Shown piece after piece: positions 1 to 6,480 of a DNA stretch of 21,825 nt. Within the stretch, counting starts at the first letter, position 1. Each line of letters starts with the position of its first letter. The stretch comes from Methyloceanibacter sp. (GTDB taxonomy: Bacteria; Pseudomonadota; Alphaproteobacteria; Rhizobiales; Methyloligellaceae), in assembly GCA_022865725.1 (NCBI GenBank), contig JALHTP010000015.1:1-21825 (forward strand). The letters run 5' to 3'. Made by a program: the position numbers and the translations under genes. Under the pieces are notes generated by a model, which had not been told where the DNA came from, did not search any database, and worked only from the letters and a program-made list of their open reading frames with translations.

Positions 1-200
1 ATCGATCGGCTTGCGGCCAGCGTTGCTCTTGCGCCGGGCCTCCGGCGTAAGCACCACGGCCTAGATATCGGCCCGGAAGTTTTCCCACGCACGAGCCGGT
101 CGATCGACTCCAGCGGATCGCCCTTCTCCGACAGCGCCGCCAGCCGCTTGTCCGCATCGAAAAACCCTAGCTGTGCCATCCACACCCCCTGCCGAATCAT
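1..200 (-). pseudogene. IS5-family transposase, N-terminal remnant (frameshift plus stop, cut by window edge)
   Basis: Read on the minus strand from the ATG at 179 (an in-frame ATG also lies at 200), the peptide begins MAQLGFFDADKRLAALSEKG and continues DPLESIDRLV. This is the usual N-terminus of IS5-family DDE transposases. The frame is lost at about 88-89, where LVPWE would be expected: one base is missing from the proline codon. In the shifted frame the homology resumes as WENFRADI, meets a TAG at 61-63, and continues to the edge as AVVLTPEARRKSNAGRKPID. Two independent lesions mean the copy cannot make a full transposase. The C-terminal catalytic part lies outside the window. I could not define the terminal inverted repeat or the target duplication. 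The family call rests on recalled family sequence; the lesions are read directly. Confidence 0.75.
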
Positions 201-380
201 GACCTCAAGCAGCAGACTCACACAGGCCAGCGGGACGGCCTATTGTTCGAGGCCCCCTCAAGGCTATTATTTCAGCCGGCCGGTGACGGCGCTCAAGGTC
301 ACCGAATTGCTGCGCGCGGGCCGGGTCGAGCCTGCAACGGGTCACCGGCTCACCTCGTCGGCGGCGTAAGCAATCAGAAA
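201..380. other. Non-coding stretch between IS5 remnant and S4 gene
   Basis: I see no supportable gene here. Short ORFs exist on the plus strand but have no family resemblance and no clear ribosome binding site. The part nearest the transposase start (about 201-290) is probably the end of the insertion element, though its terminal repeat was not recognised. At 373-388 there is a short direct repeat, ATTTCTGATTTCTG on the minus strand, which includes the stop codon of the S4 gene. Confidence 0.4.
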
Positions 381-746
381 TCAGAAATCGCTGCCGCGCA
401 GCGCGTCGAGCCGCCGGCGATCCCGCTTGGTTGGGCGCGGGCCCTGGCGGCCTGAGCCGTCGGCCCCCGGTTCGGGCGGAGCGGCCTGCGGGGTCAAATC
501 CTCATAGAGCGTGCGCGCCAGGCTCGCCGGACCGCGCCGCTCGACAGCGCCCAATACCCGCACCGCGGACAGCCTGCCGAGAAACGCGAGCGTCACCACA
601 TCGCCCGCCTGGACGAGGCGGCTTGGCTTGAGCGTGCGGTCGCCATTGACACGCACCTTGCGCGCCTCGATCAGCCGCGCGGCGCCCGTTCGCGTCTTGG
701 CGAGCCTTGCGCACCAGAGCCATTTGTCTAGCCGCTGCCCCGGCAT
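381..746 (-). CDS. S4-domain RNA-binding protein (Hsp15-like)
   Basis: A 121-residue protein. The N-terminal S4 RNA-binding fold is clear at residues 5-35: RLDKWLWCARLAKTR, then ARLIEARKVRVNG. A basic C-terminal tail (PTKRDRRRLDALRG) follows a short proline-rich linker. Hsp15/HslR-type proteins bind stalled 50S subunits carrying nascent chains and help recycle them; by family this is a cytoplasmic ribosome- or rRNA-associated factor. The start is supported by GGGAG five bases upstream of the ATG. It lies 18 nt downstream of the helicase stop on the same strand, so the two are probably co-transcribed, and the helicase-S4 order is common in Hyphomicrobiales. The family is confident; the exact substrate is inferred. 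Confidence 0.88.
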   Translation of the reverse strand: MPGQRLDKWLWCARLAKTRTGAARLIEARKVRVNGDRTLKPSRLVQAGDVVTLAFLGRLSAVRVLGAVERRGPASLARTLYEDLTPQAAPPEPGADGSGRQGPRPTKRDRRRLDALRGSDF

Positions 747-764
747 GCGCGCTCCCGCTCAGCT

Positions 765-3572
765 TTATGGCTGGCGCGCGGCCAGCGTTCGCCTCAGCGC
801 CTCCAGAGCGGCGAAGGGCGAATGCTCGACGGCAGCCTTTCGCTGAAGCTCGCGCTTGGCATCACGCGTGGCGTCAAGCTGCGTACAGGCCTCGGGCCTT
901 TGCCGCCCCCGCCTTGGCCCTTTCGCCTGTTCCTCGCGCCGGGGTCTATGGCTTGCGCGCTTGTCGTGGCGCGCTTCTTTGCGCTTCCCTGGCCGCCAAA
1001 CCTCGTCGAAGGCCTCCAACTGCGCCTCTGGCCGCTTGGGCTCTTGGCCCGCTTGAGGAGCATCGTCCGGCGCCGACGCTTGAGCCTCGACAGCGGGCAC
1101 AGGCGCGAGCTTGCGCCGCTCGAGCCTGAAGCCGAGCGCCTTCAGGATCGAGGAGAACTCTTCGCCGGAGCAGCCGACCACCGACATGAGCTCGGGCACC
1201 ACCCGGAAGCCGCCGTCGCCGGTCGCCCCTGTCGGAGGCGCCACGCCGCCTTCGGCCGAGCGGAAGGCGATGCGCGCGCGGATGAGATCGGAAAGCCGTT
1301 CCAGCATGTCGATGCGAACCGCGCGCGAGCCCGCGACATGGAAGCCTGCGGCGCGCCAATAAGGCTCGGGGATTTGCTTTCCCGCCTCGACCGAGGTCAG
1401 CCCCTGTTGCGGCCGCGCGGGCATCGCCTCGGCGTCGATGCCGTGATCGCGGCCCGAATAGAGCGCCCACAGCATCAGCAGCAAATCGGCGGCCGCCGGC
1501 TTGAGCAGCGCGGGGATGTAGACGTTGAAGGCGCCGAAGCGGATGCCGTAGGTGCGAAGCTGGGCGCGGGCCGCCTGGTCGAGCGCCTTGATCTCGTCGG
1601 AGGCCGTCTCGCGGCGAAGCACGCCGAGATTTTCCGTCAATTGATAAGCGAGCCCGCGGGCAAGGCCCGACAGGTCGGCGGCCTCGCTGAGCACGACGAG
1701 CGGCGCGACCTTGCCGTGCAGCTCGGCCTCTAGCCAGGCTTCGAGGCGCTTCATCACCCGCTCGCGGTCGGAAGCGGCGAGATGCTCATCGGCGAGCAGC
1801 TGGAGGCGCGGCTTGAGCGCCGTCTCGCCCCGCTCAAGCCGCGCGATCTCCGATTCGGCCCAGACGATCCGTCCATTGTGGAGCGTGATGGCCGCGTCGG
1901 GCGCGCCGCTAAGCGCATCGGTGCGCTCCGCCAGCTCGCCGGCAAGCACCCTGGCCGCCGCATGGCGGGTGGCGCGTCCTTGGATGCCGTCGCTCGATGT
2001 GTCAGGGGTGAAGCGGAAGCCGTCGAGGCGTCCGACATAATGGTTCTCGACCATGATTTTTCCGTCAGCGCCGATCTCGGCCGCGATCTCGTCCTTGTCG
2101 CGCAGCCGCCGCATCAGCACGCTGGTGCGCCGGTCGACGAAGCGCTGCGTCAGCCGCTCGTGCAGCGCATCGGACAGAGTGTCCTCGATGGCCTTGGTGC
2201 GGCCCTGCCAATGCTCGGGATCGTCGAGCCACTCCGCATGGTGCGACACGAAGGTCCAGGTGCGGATCTGCGCCAGCCTGTTGGAGAGCGTGTCGAGATC
2301 GCCGTCGGTACGATCGGCAAGGGCCACCTGGGTGGCGAACCAGTCGGCCGGGATCTTGCCCGCCTCGCTCATGACGAAGCCATAAAGCGTCGAGACGAGC
2401 TCGGCGTGGCTCGCGGCGGAGATCTTCCGGTAGTCGGGGATCTGGCACATCTCCCACAGCAGCGCGACCGCAGCGGGGGCCCGCGCCATGTCGCGCAAGC
2501 CCGGATCGTTGCTCACATTCTCCAGCGCGATCACGTCGTCCACCATGCGCGAGCGGGCAAGCCGTGGATGGTCGGGCATCTCGCGCAAACTGTCCTTCAG
2601 CCTCTCGATCGAGCCGAAATCGAGCTTGCGGTTCCGCCATTGCAGGACGCCGACCTGGTCGAAGGAATGGTTCTCCAGACGGTCCACCAGCTCGCCCTCG
2701 AAAGGCTGGACCTGGCCGGTCACGCCGAACGTGCCGTCATTCATGTGGCGGCCCGCGCGCCCGGCGATCTGGCCAAGCTCAGCCGGGGTCAGATTGCGGT
2801 GATTTTGCCCGTCGAATTTGCGGATGCCGGCGAAGGCCACATGGTCGAGGTCGAGATTGAGCCCCATGCCGATGGCGTCGGTCGCCACCAGGAAATCGAC
2901 GTCGCCGTTCTGGTAGAGCTCGACTTGCGCGTTGCGCGTGCGGGGGCTAAGCGCGCCGAGCACCACGGCGGCGCCGCCGCGCTGGCGCCTGACCAGCTCG
3001 GCGATGGCGTAAACGTCGTTGGCGGAGAAGCCGACAATGGCCGAGCGGCGGGGAAGCCGCGTGATCTTCTTCTCGCCGGCATAGGCCAGTTGCGAGAGGC
3101 GGGGCCGCGACACGAGATTGGCGCCGGGCAGGATCTCGCGGATGGCGTCGCGCATGGTGGCGGCGCCGAGCAGAAGCGTCTCGCTCAAGCCCCGCGCATG
3201 GAACAGGCGCTCGGTGAAGATGTGGCCGCGCTCGGCGTCTGCGGCAAGCTGCACCTCGTCGACGGCGACGAAGTCCGCCTCGTGCTCGAGCGGCATGGCC
3301 TCGACGGTGCAGACATAGAAGCGCGCGGAGGGGGGCTTGATCTTCTCCTCGCCGGTGATGAGCGCGACCTTGCCGGCGCCCACGCGTCCCACGATCTTGT
3401 CATAGACCTCGCGCGCGAGCAGGCGCAGCGGCAGTCCGATGATGCCGACGTCATGGGCGAGCATGCGCTCGATGGCGAGATGGGTCTTACCGGTATTGGT
3501 CGGGCCGAGCACGGCGGTGACGCCGCGTCCGCGCTGGAGATTTGTGGAACTCGGGGATAACGACCGGCTCAT
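765..3572 (-). CDS. SUV3-like superfamily 2 ATP-dependent RNA/DNA helicase
   Basis: About 935 residues with an SF2 helicase core: Walker A GPTNTGKT at 23-30, a DEVQ-type motif II at 104-108, a TDAIGMGLN segment near 231-239 and motif VI QIAGRAGR at 268-275. A long SUV3-type C-terminal region follows, then a charged Arg/Lys-rich tail (about 800-915) ending in SPFAALEALRR, as in relatives, so the gene is full length. The family resembles mitochondrial SUV3, which unwinds RNA for the degradosome; in alphaproteobacteria the role is not well defined. The frame stays open to a GTG at 3608 and an ATG at 3590, but I chose the ATG at 3572 because GAGGA lies eight bases upstream and the family's conserved part starts just after it. 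The 5' leader holds a striking inverted repeat. The S4 gene follows 18 nt downstream. Confidence 0.92.
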   Translation of the reverse strand: MSRSLSPSSTNLQRGRGVTAVLGPTNTGKTHLAIERMLAHDVGIIGLPLRLLAREVYDKIVGRVGAGKVALITGEEKIKPPSARFYVCTVEAMPLEHEADFVAVDEVQLAADAERGHIFTERLFHARGLSETLLLGAATMRDAIREILPGANLVSRPRLSQLAYAGEKKITRLPRRSAIVGFSANDVYAIAELVRRQRGGAAVVLGALSPRTRNAQVELYQNGDVDFLVATDAIGMGLNLDLDHVAFAGIRKFDGQNHRNLTPAELGQIAGRAGRHMNDGTFGVTGQVQPFEGELVDRLENHSFDQVGVLQWRNRKLDFGSIERLKDSLREMPDHPRLARSRMVDDVIALENVSNDPGLRDMARAPAAVALLWEMCQIPDYRKISAASHAELVSTLYGFVMSEAGKIPADWFATQVALADRTDGDLDTLSNRLAQIRTWTFVSHHAEWLDDPEHWQGRTKAIEDTLSDALHERLTQRFVDRRTSVLMRRLRDKDEIAAEIGADGKIMVENHYVGRLDGFRFTPDTSSDGIQGRATRHAAARVLAGELAERTDALSGAPDAAITLHNGRIVWAESEIARLERGETALKPRLQLLADEHLAASDRERVMKRLEAWLEAELHGKVAPLVVLSEAADLSGLARGLAYQLTENLGVLRRETASDEIKALDQAARAQLRTYGIRFGAFNVYIPALLKPAAADLLLMLWALYSGRDHGIDAEAMPARPQQGLTSVEAGKQIPEPYWRAAGFHVAGSRAVRIDMLERLSDLIRARIAFRSAEGGVAPPTGATGDGGFRVVPELMSVVGCSGEEFSSILKALGFRLERRKLAPVPAVEAQASAPDDAPQAGQEPKRPEAQLEAFDEVWRPGKRKEARHDKRASHRPRREEQAKGPRRGRQRPEACTQLDATRDAKRELQRKAAVEHSPFAALEALRRTLAARQP

Positions 3573-3594
3573 TCTTGACGTCCTCAACATCCAA

Positions 3595-3683
3595 TCCCAA
3601 TTCGGCACGGAACGAGGGGGGAACGAATCTCGTCCGAATCGGTGACTCTGCCCATTCGGTTTTCGTTCTGTGCGGAATTGGGA
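3595..3683. repeat. Imperfect long inverted repeat in helicase 5' leader
   Basis: The arms at 3595-3616 and 3662-3683 match at 19 of 22 positions when one is reverse-complemented; both contain TCCCAATTC, GCAC and GAACGA. Nested inside is a perfect 6-bp inverted repeat, CCGAAT (3634-3639) and ATTCGG (3654-3659). As RNA on the minus strand this could fold into a long stem ending about 22 nt before the helicase start codon. It could be a leader structure, a protein-binding operator, or an interspersed palindromic element. Confidence 0.7.
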
Positions 3684-3709
3684 CGGTTGGCTGGTTTGAT
3701 CGGGGTCTC

Positions 3710-3739
3710 GGTGAGATGGGCCCCTCGGGGCCGATCACC
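3710..3739. repeat. GC-rich hairpin upstream of helicase
   Basis: GGTGA (3710-3714) pairs with TCACC (3735-3739), and a GGCCC/GGGCC stem lies inside with a short loop. No T-tract follows on the minus strand, so it does not look like a simple intrinsic terminator for the DUF3108 gene. Its role is unknown. Confidence 0.5.
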
Positions 3740-3907
3740 AAATCTCGGATGGGCTTTCAGCTCCCTTAAGCGCTGAGGAAGGCAACGGGAACGGAGCACG
3801 CACGAATCAGGAGACAGTTAATCTTCGGCATCTGTTCCCTACTACATCTTGGGATTTGGGCTCTCGCCGTTAACCCTTGAGCTTCGGTCAGGAGGACGTT
3901 TGGCAGG

Positions 3908-4780
3908 TCACGGCTCGGCGCTTGCGCGGCGCGCGCCGGCGACCTGGATCGACGTCACGAGCGCGGAGCCATAACCCACCGGCGTCGGCAGCACAATCCG
4001 GTAGGGCACGTACATATGGGTCCCCCGCACCGGGATGAGCCAGACCTCGATCTCGTTCGTCTGCGACATCAGCTTGATGCCGGGATTGTCGGGCTGGTAT
4101 CCGGCGATGGGGATGAATTTGACCGCGCAGATCACCGCCGGTCCGGCATAGCCTCCGGGCGTCGACCGCTGCACATTGACTGCGCGCTTCGGCGTGATCA
4201 CGAGGTCGAAGCGCTGCTGGCCGTCGAACACGGGTAGGGTCTGGTTGCAGACCTTGAGATCCCCATTGGGGTTCTCCGAGTGGGCGCTCAAGAAGGCGCC
4301 GCTCATGGGGTCGAGCACGCCCTCGAGCTGCTCCTTGGTGATCGGAATGGTGCGGGGGTTCGGCCGCTTGTTGGGAAACATCGACAAGCCGGTGACGGCG
4401 CGGCCGTCGAAGGTCATGCGGAGCTGCTCGGTCTTCTTGCCGCCATTCGAATAGCTGAGCGCGTACATGGCAGGCTCAGGCCCCGCGCTCGTCACACGAC
4501 CCGTGCCCGAAGTCACGCCCCGCCATTCATAGATGAGGCCTTGCAGGATGCTGAACCGGCCCTCGCCGCGCATCTCGTAGTCCTCGCCGCGCAAGGTCGT
4601 GGTCAGGCGAAAGTCGCCGAGATTGAAGCCGGCCAGATCGACGCGGTAGACAGCGACAATTCTGGCTGCGTCCAAAGGGCCGATCTCGGCATAGGCGGTG
4701 TCCGTGGGGAGGTTGCCGCCCAGCCCGCAGGTGAGCGCGGCAACGGCCGCTAGGCTCAAGCAATGGCGCGCTCGTTGCAT
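3908..4780 (-). CDS. DUF3108-family secreted protein
   Basis: A 290-residue protein with a Sec signal peptide: basic MQRARH, a hydrophobic stretch to about residue 22, and a likely cleavage after AYA near residue 31. The mature part (VYRVDLAGFNLGDFRLTTTL, then YALSYSNGGKKTEQLRMTF and a C-terminal VWLIPVRGTHMYVPYRIVLP) has the pattern of DUF3108 proteins, predicted beta-rich periplasmic or outer-membrane-associated proteins of unknown function. I chose the ATG at 4780 because GGAG and AGGGG lie just upstream; an in-frame TTG at 4798 is less likely. It is divergent from rpmB and upstream of the helicase on the same strand, an arrangement frequent in Hyphomicrobiales. No enzymatic motif is visible. 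Confidence 0.8.
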   Translation of the reverse strand: MQRARHCLSLAAVAALTCGLGGNLPTDTAYAEIGPLDAARIVAVYRVDLAGFNLGDFRLTTTLRGEDYEMRGEGRFSILQGLIYEWRGVTSGTGRVTSAGPEPAMYALSYSNGGKKTEQLRMTFDGRAVTGLSMFPNKRPNPRTIPITKEQLEGVLDPMSGAFLSAHSENPNGDLKVCNQTLPVFDGQQRFDLVITPKRAVNVQRSTPGGYAGPAVICAVKFIPIAGYQPDNPGIKLMSQTNEIEVWLIPVRGTHMYVPYRIVLPTPVGYGSALVTSIQVAGARRASAEP

Positions 4781-4886
4781 GGCTCCAACCCCTAGCAAGT
4801 CTGCCCGCCTGCTTGAACTCCCGGGAATGTCGGGTTATTCGCGGGATTCGTCAATTCCGGGCTTAGCGCAGGTTTGTGGCGGCGCC

Positions 4887-4915
4887 TTGACCCGAAAGGC
4901 CCATACCCGTATATC
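4887..4915 (+). promoter_or_regulatory. Sigma70-type promoter for rpmB
   Basis: TTGACC (4887-4892), a 17-base spacer and TATATC (4910-4915) make a good housekeeping promoter. Transcription would start near 4922, giving a leader of roughly 80 nt before rpmB. It lies in the divergent gap with the DUF3108 gene, for which I saw no equally good promoter. Confidence 0.65.
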
Positions 4916-5000
4916 TCGCGCCGCCGGTTGCAACGCTTTTGCCGGGATACCCCGCGAAGGCATACCGGCTTCCACGGAATTTAGGAGAAGGATTAGCGCC

Positions 5001-5303
5001 ATGGCCCGTCGTTGCGAGCTCACCGGCAAAGCCGTGCTCACCGGCAACAATGTGAGCCATGCCAAGCGCCGCACCAAGCGCCGCTTCCTGCCCAATCTCT
5101 GCAATGTGACGCTGGAGAGCGAGGCGCTGAAGAAGCGCGTGCGGCTGACCATCAGCGCGCATGCCTTGCGCTCGGTGGAGCATCGCGGCGGGCTCGACGC
5201 CTTTCTCTTGAAGGCGGGCGATGAGGAACTGTCCTTGAAGGCGCGCCGGCTCAAGCGCGATATCGCCAAGAAGGCCACCACCCAGGCCGCGGCGGCCACC
5301 TAG
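5001..5303 (+). CDS. rpmB: Large ribosomal subunit protein bL28
   Basis: A 100-residue protein opening with MARRCELTGKAVLTGNNVSH and a basic AKRRTKRRFLPNL segment, the typical N-terminus of bL28, followed by the usual RLTISAHALRSVEHRGGLDAFL core. It is a structural component of the 50S subunit. AGGAGAAGG lies about ten bases upstream of the ATG. The length fits alphaproteobacterial bL28, which is longer than the E. coli protein at the C-terminus; the last residues are Ala/Thr-rich. The TAG stop at 5301-5303 overlaps, tail to tail, the stop of the convergent phytase-like gene. It is transcribed alone from a good promoter in the divergent gap. Confidence 0.97.
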   Translation: MARRCELTGKAVLTGNNVSHAKRRTKRRFLPNLCNVTLESEALKKRVRLTISAHALRSVEHRGGLDAFLLKAGDEELSLKARRLKRDIAKKATTQAAAAT

Positions 5304-6376
5304 CCGCGCGGGCCGGCGGCGACGGGTTTCGTCTCGGGCAGCGCGAACTGCATGATCAGCGTGCGCTGGAGCGGGCTGAAATTGTCGTCGGACATCAGCG
5401 TGAGGACGGTCTCGCCCGACGGCGCCCGATACGCGGCGATCGCCTCCATATTGTCGATATTCAAGCTGTCATCGGCTTCGAGCAGCACCTCGCCCTGGAT
5501 GAGCGCGCCGCGCTTCAGCTCGCTCTGAGCGATGCGGCGGATGCGCATCTTGATGCCCTCGCTATAGCGGAACCGCCGCTCGAGCACGACGATGCCGCCG
5601 TCGGGTAGCGGCGCCGCATCGGTGATGTCGAAGCCGCCGAGGCGTTTCAGCACGATTCCTCCCGGAGAGGACCCCCCGATCAGCCAGCCTTGCAGATTGC
5701 CGGTCTTGTCGAGAAGCCGCTCGGAGAAGATGACCAGCGTCCCCGCCAGCTTGCCGGTGCGGATCATCGCCATGGCCTCGATGCCGGTATTGGCGCCCAT
5801 CGCCTTCGTCCCCGCAGGCAAGGGGACGCTCCCGCTGGGCGGCCCGAACCGATCCGCGGTGAAGGGATAGCGCGCGATTCTGTGCTTGCGCTCGAAGGAG
5901 ACGAGAGCCGTGCCTTGCTGCGTGTCGCCGTCGATCAGCGTCATGCCCTCGGAGTCGCGCAAGACATCGTCGCGGAGCGGCTTGCCGTCGGTGCCGAGGA
6001 TGGGTCCGAGCACGGCGCCGCTCAGGCCCTTCAGCTTCCGTCCGTCATAGTCGAGATTGGCCTTGAGCCAAATGCCGGCATCGGAGACGGCGAGCAGCGC
6101 CTTGCCGGAAGGATCGATGGCGACGGCCGAGAAACCGCCGAAATAGATGGACTTGGCGTAGAGATTGAGCCCGGCCCTGAAGATCAGTTTGCCGAACTCT
6201 TTCCGCCCGGAGTTCTCGCGGTCGAAGTCGATGGGAATCGCAGTGACAGTGGTCGAGATCGGGGCCTCGAGCACCGTCTGCGGCTTGTCGGCGAGCGCCG
6301 GCGCGACGACCAATGTCGCCGCGACGACGGCAACAGAAGCCGAGTAAAGCCAGGAGGTGCGGAAAACGGTCCTCAC
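5300..6376 (-). CDS. Secreted esterase-like activity of phytase family protein
   Basis: A 358-residue protein with an N-terminal signal peptide (hydrophobic residues about 9-27, likely cleavage after ALA at 29), so it is probably periplasmic. The mature part matches the phytase-like beta-propeller family: FSAVAIDPSGKALLAVSDAG, then RDSEGMTLI, NTGIEAMAMI, PLPDGGIVVLERRF, DNMEAIAAY and LMSDDNFS. The regularly spaced Glu/Asp residues in these blocks are where related propellers bind calcium. The true substrate of this family is not established, and phytase or esterase activity should not be assumed. The start is a GTG at 6374-6376 with only a weak purine-rich site upstream; it is kept because the signal peptide begins there. 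It lies downstream of cobT on the same strand, separated by a palindromic repeat that may uncouple them. Confidence 0.82.
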   Translation of the reverse strand: MRTVFRTSWLYSASVAVVAATLVVAPALADKPQTVLEAPISTTVTAIPIDFDRENSGRKEFGKLIFRAGLNLYAKSIYFGGFSAVAIDPSGKALLAVSDAGIWLKANLDYDGRKLKGLSGAVLGPILGTDGKPLRDDVLRDSEGMTLIDGDTQQGTALVSFERKHRIARYPFTADRFGPPSGSVPLPAGTKAMGANTGIEAMAMIRTGKLAGTLVIFSERLLDKTGNLQGWLIGGSSPGGIVLKRLGGFDITDAAPLPDGGIVVLERRFRYSEGIKMRIRRIAQSELKRGALIQGEVLLEADDSLNIDNMEAIAAYRAPSGETVLTLMSDDNFSPLQRTLIMQFALPETKPVAAGPRG

Positions 6377-6430
6377 GCTAGAACGAAATCCCTTCAGGTT
6401 GAATCACGATTTCGCCCTAGCTTTTTGTTT

Positions 6431-6480
6431 GAGCATAATCTTTTCGGAAAACCGGTTTCTACTTTTCCGGATCGTGCGCT
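6431..6480. repeat. Interspersed palindromic repeat at the cobT 3' end
   Basis: The segment starts GAGCATAATC (6431-6440), continues TTTTCGGAAAA (6441-6451, itself a palindrome) and ends GATCGTGCGC (6470-6479). It closely resembles a repeat I recall as abundant in Bradyrhizobium/Rhodopseudomonas-type genomes, whose standard form has arms GAGCATGATC and GATCATGCTC. Here both arms carry changes, so the copy is diverged. Two bases of it form part of the cobT stop codon (complement of 6479-6481). It could act as a transcript-end stabiliser between cobT and the phytase-like gene. Confidence 0.7.

Larger units (their letters stand above)
3573..3907. other. Helicase leader / intergenic region with palindromes
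   Basis: About 335 bases lie between the DUF3108 gene and the helicase, both on the minus strand. The region contains an imperfect long inverted repeat (3595-3683) and a GC-rich hairpin (3710-3739), described separately. I found no convincing sigma70 promoter pair for the helicase and no recognisable gene. Small ORFs cross it in several frames but resemble nothing I know. Confidence 0.5.

Noticed and set aside
148..455. Small plus-strand ORFs in the first 460 bases
   Set aside because: No ribosome binding site and no family resemblance; they lie opposite the IS5 remnant and the S4 gene.
1782..3560. A 592-codon plus-strand ORF across the helicase
   Set aside because: Antisense to a helicase with intact motifs; same codon-bias artefact.
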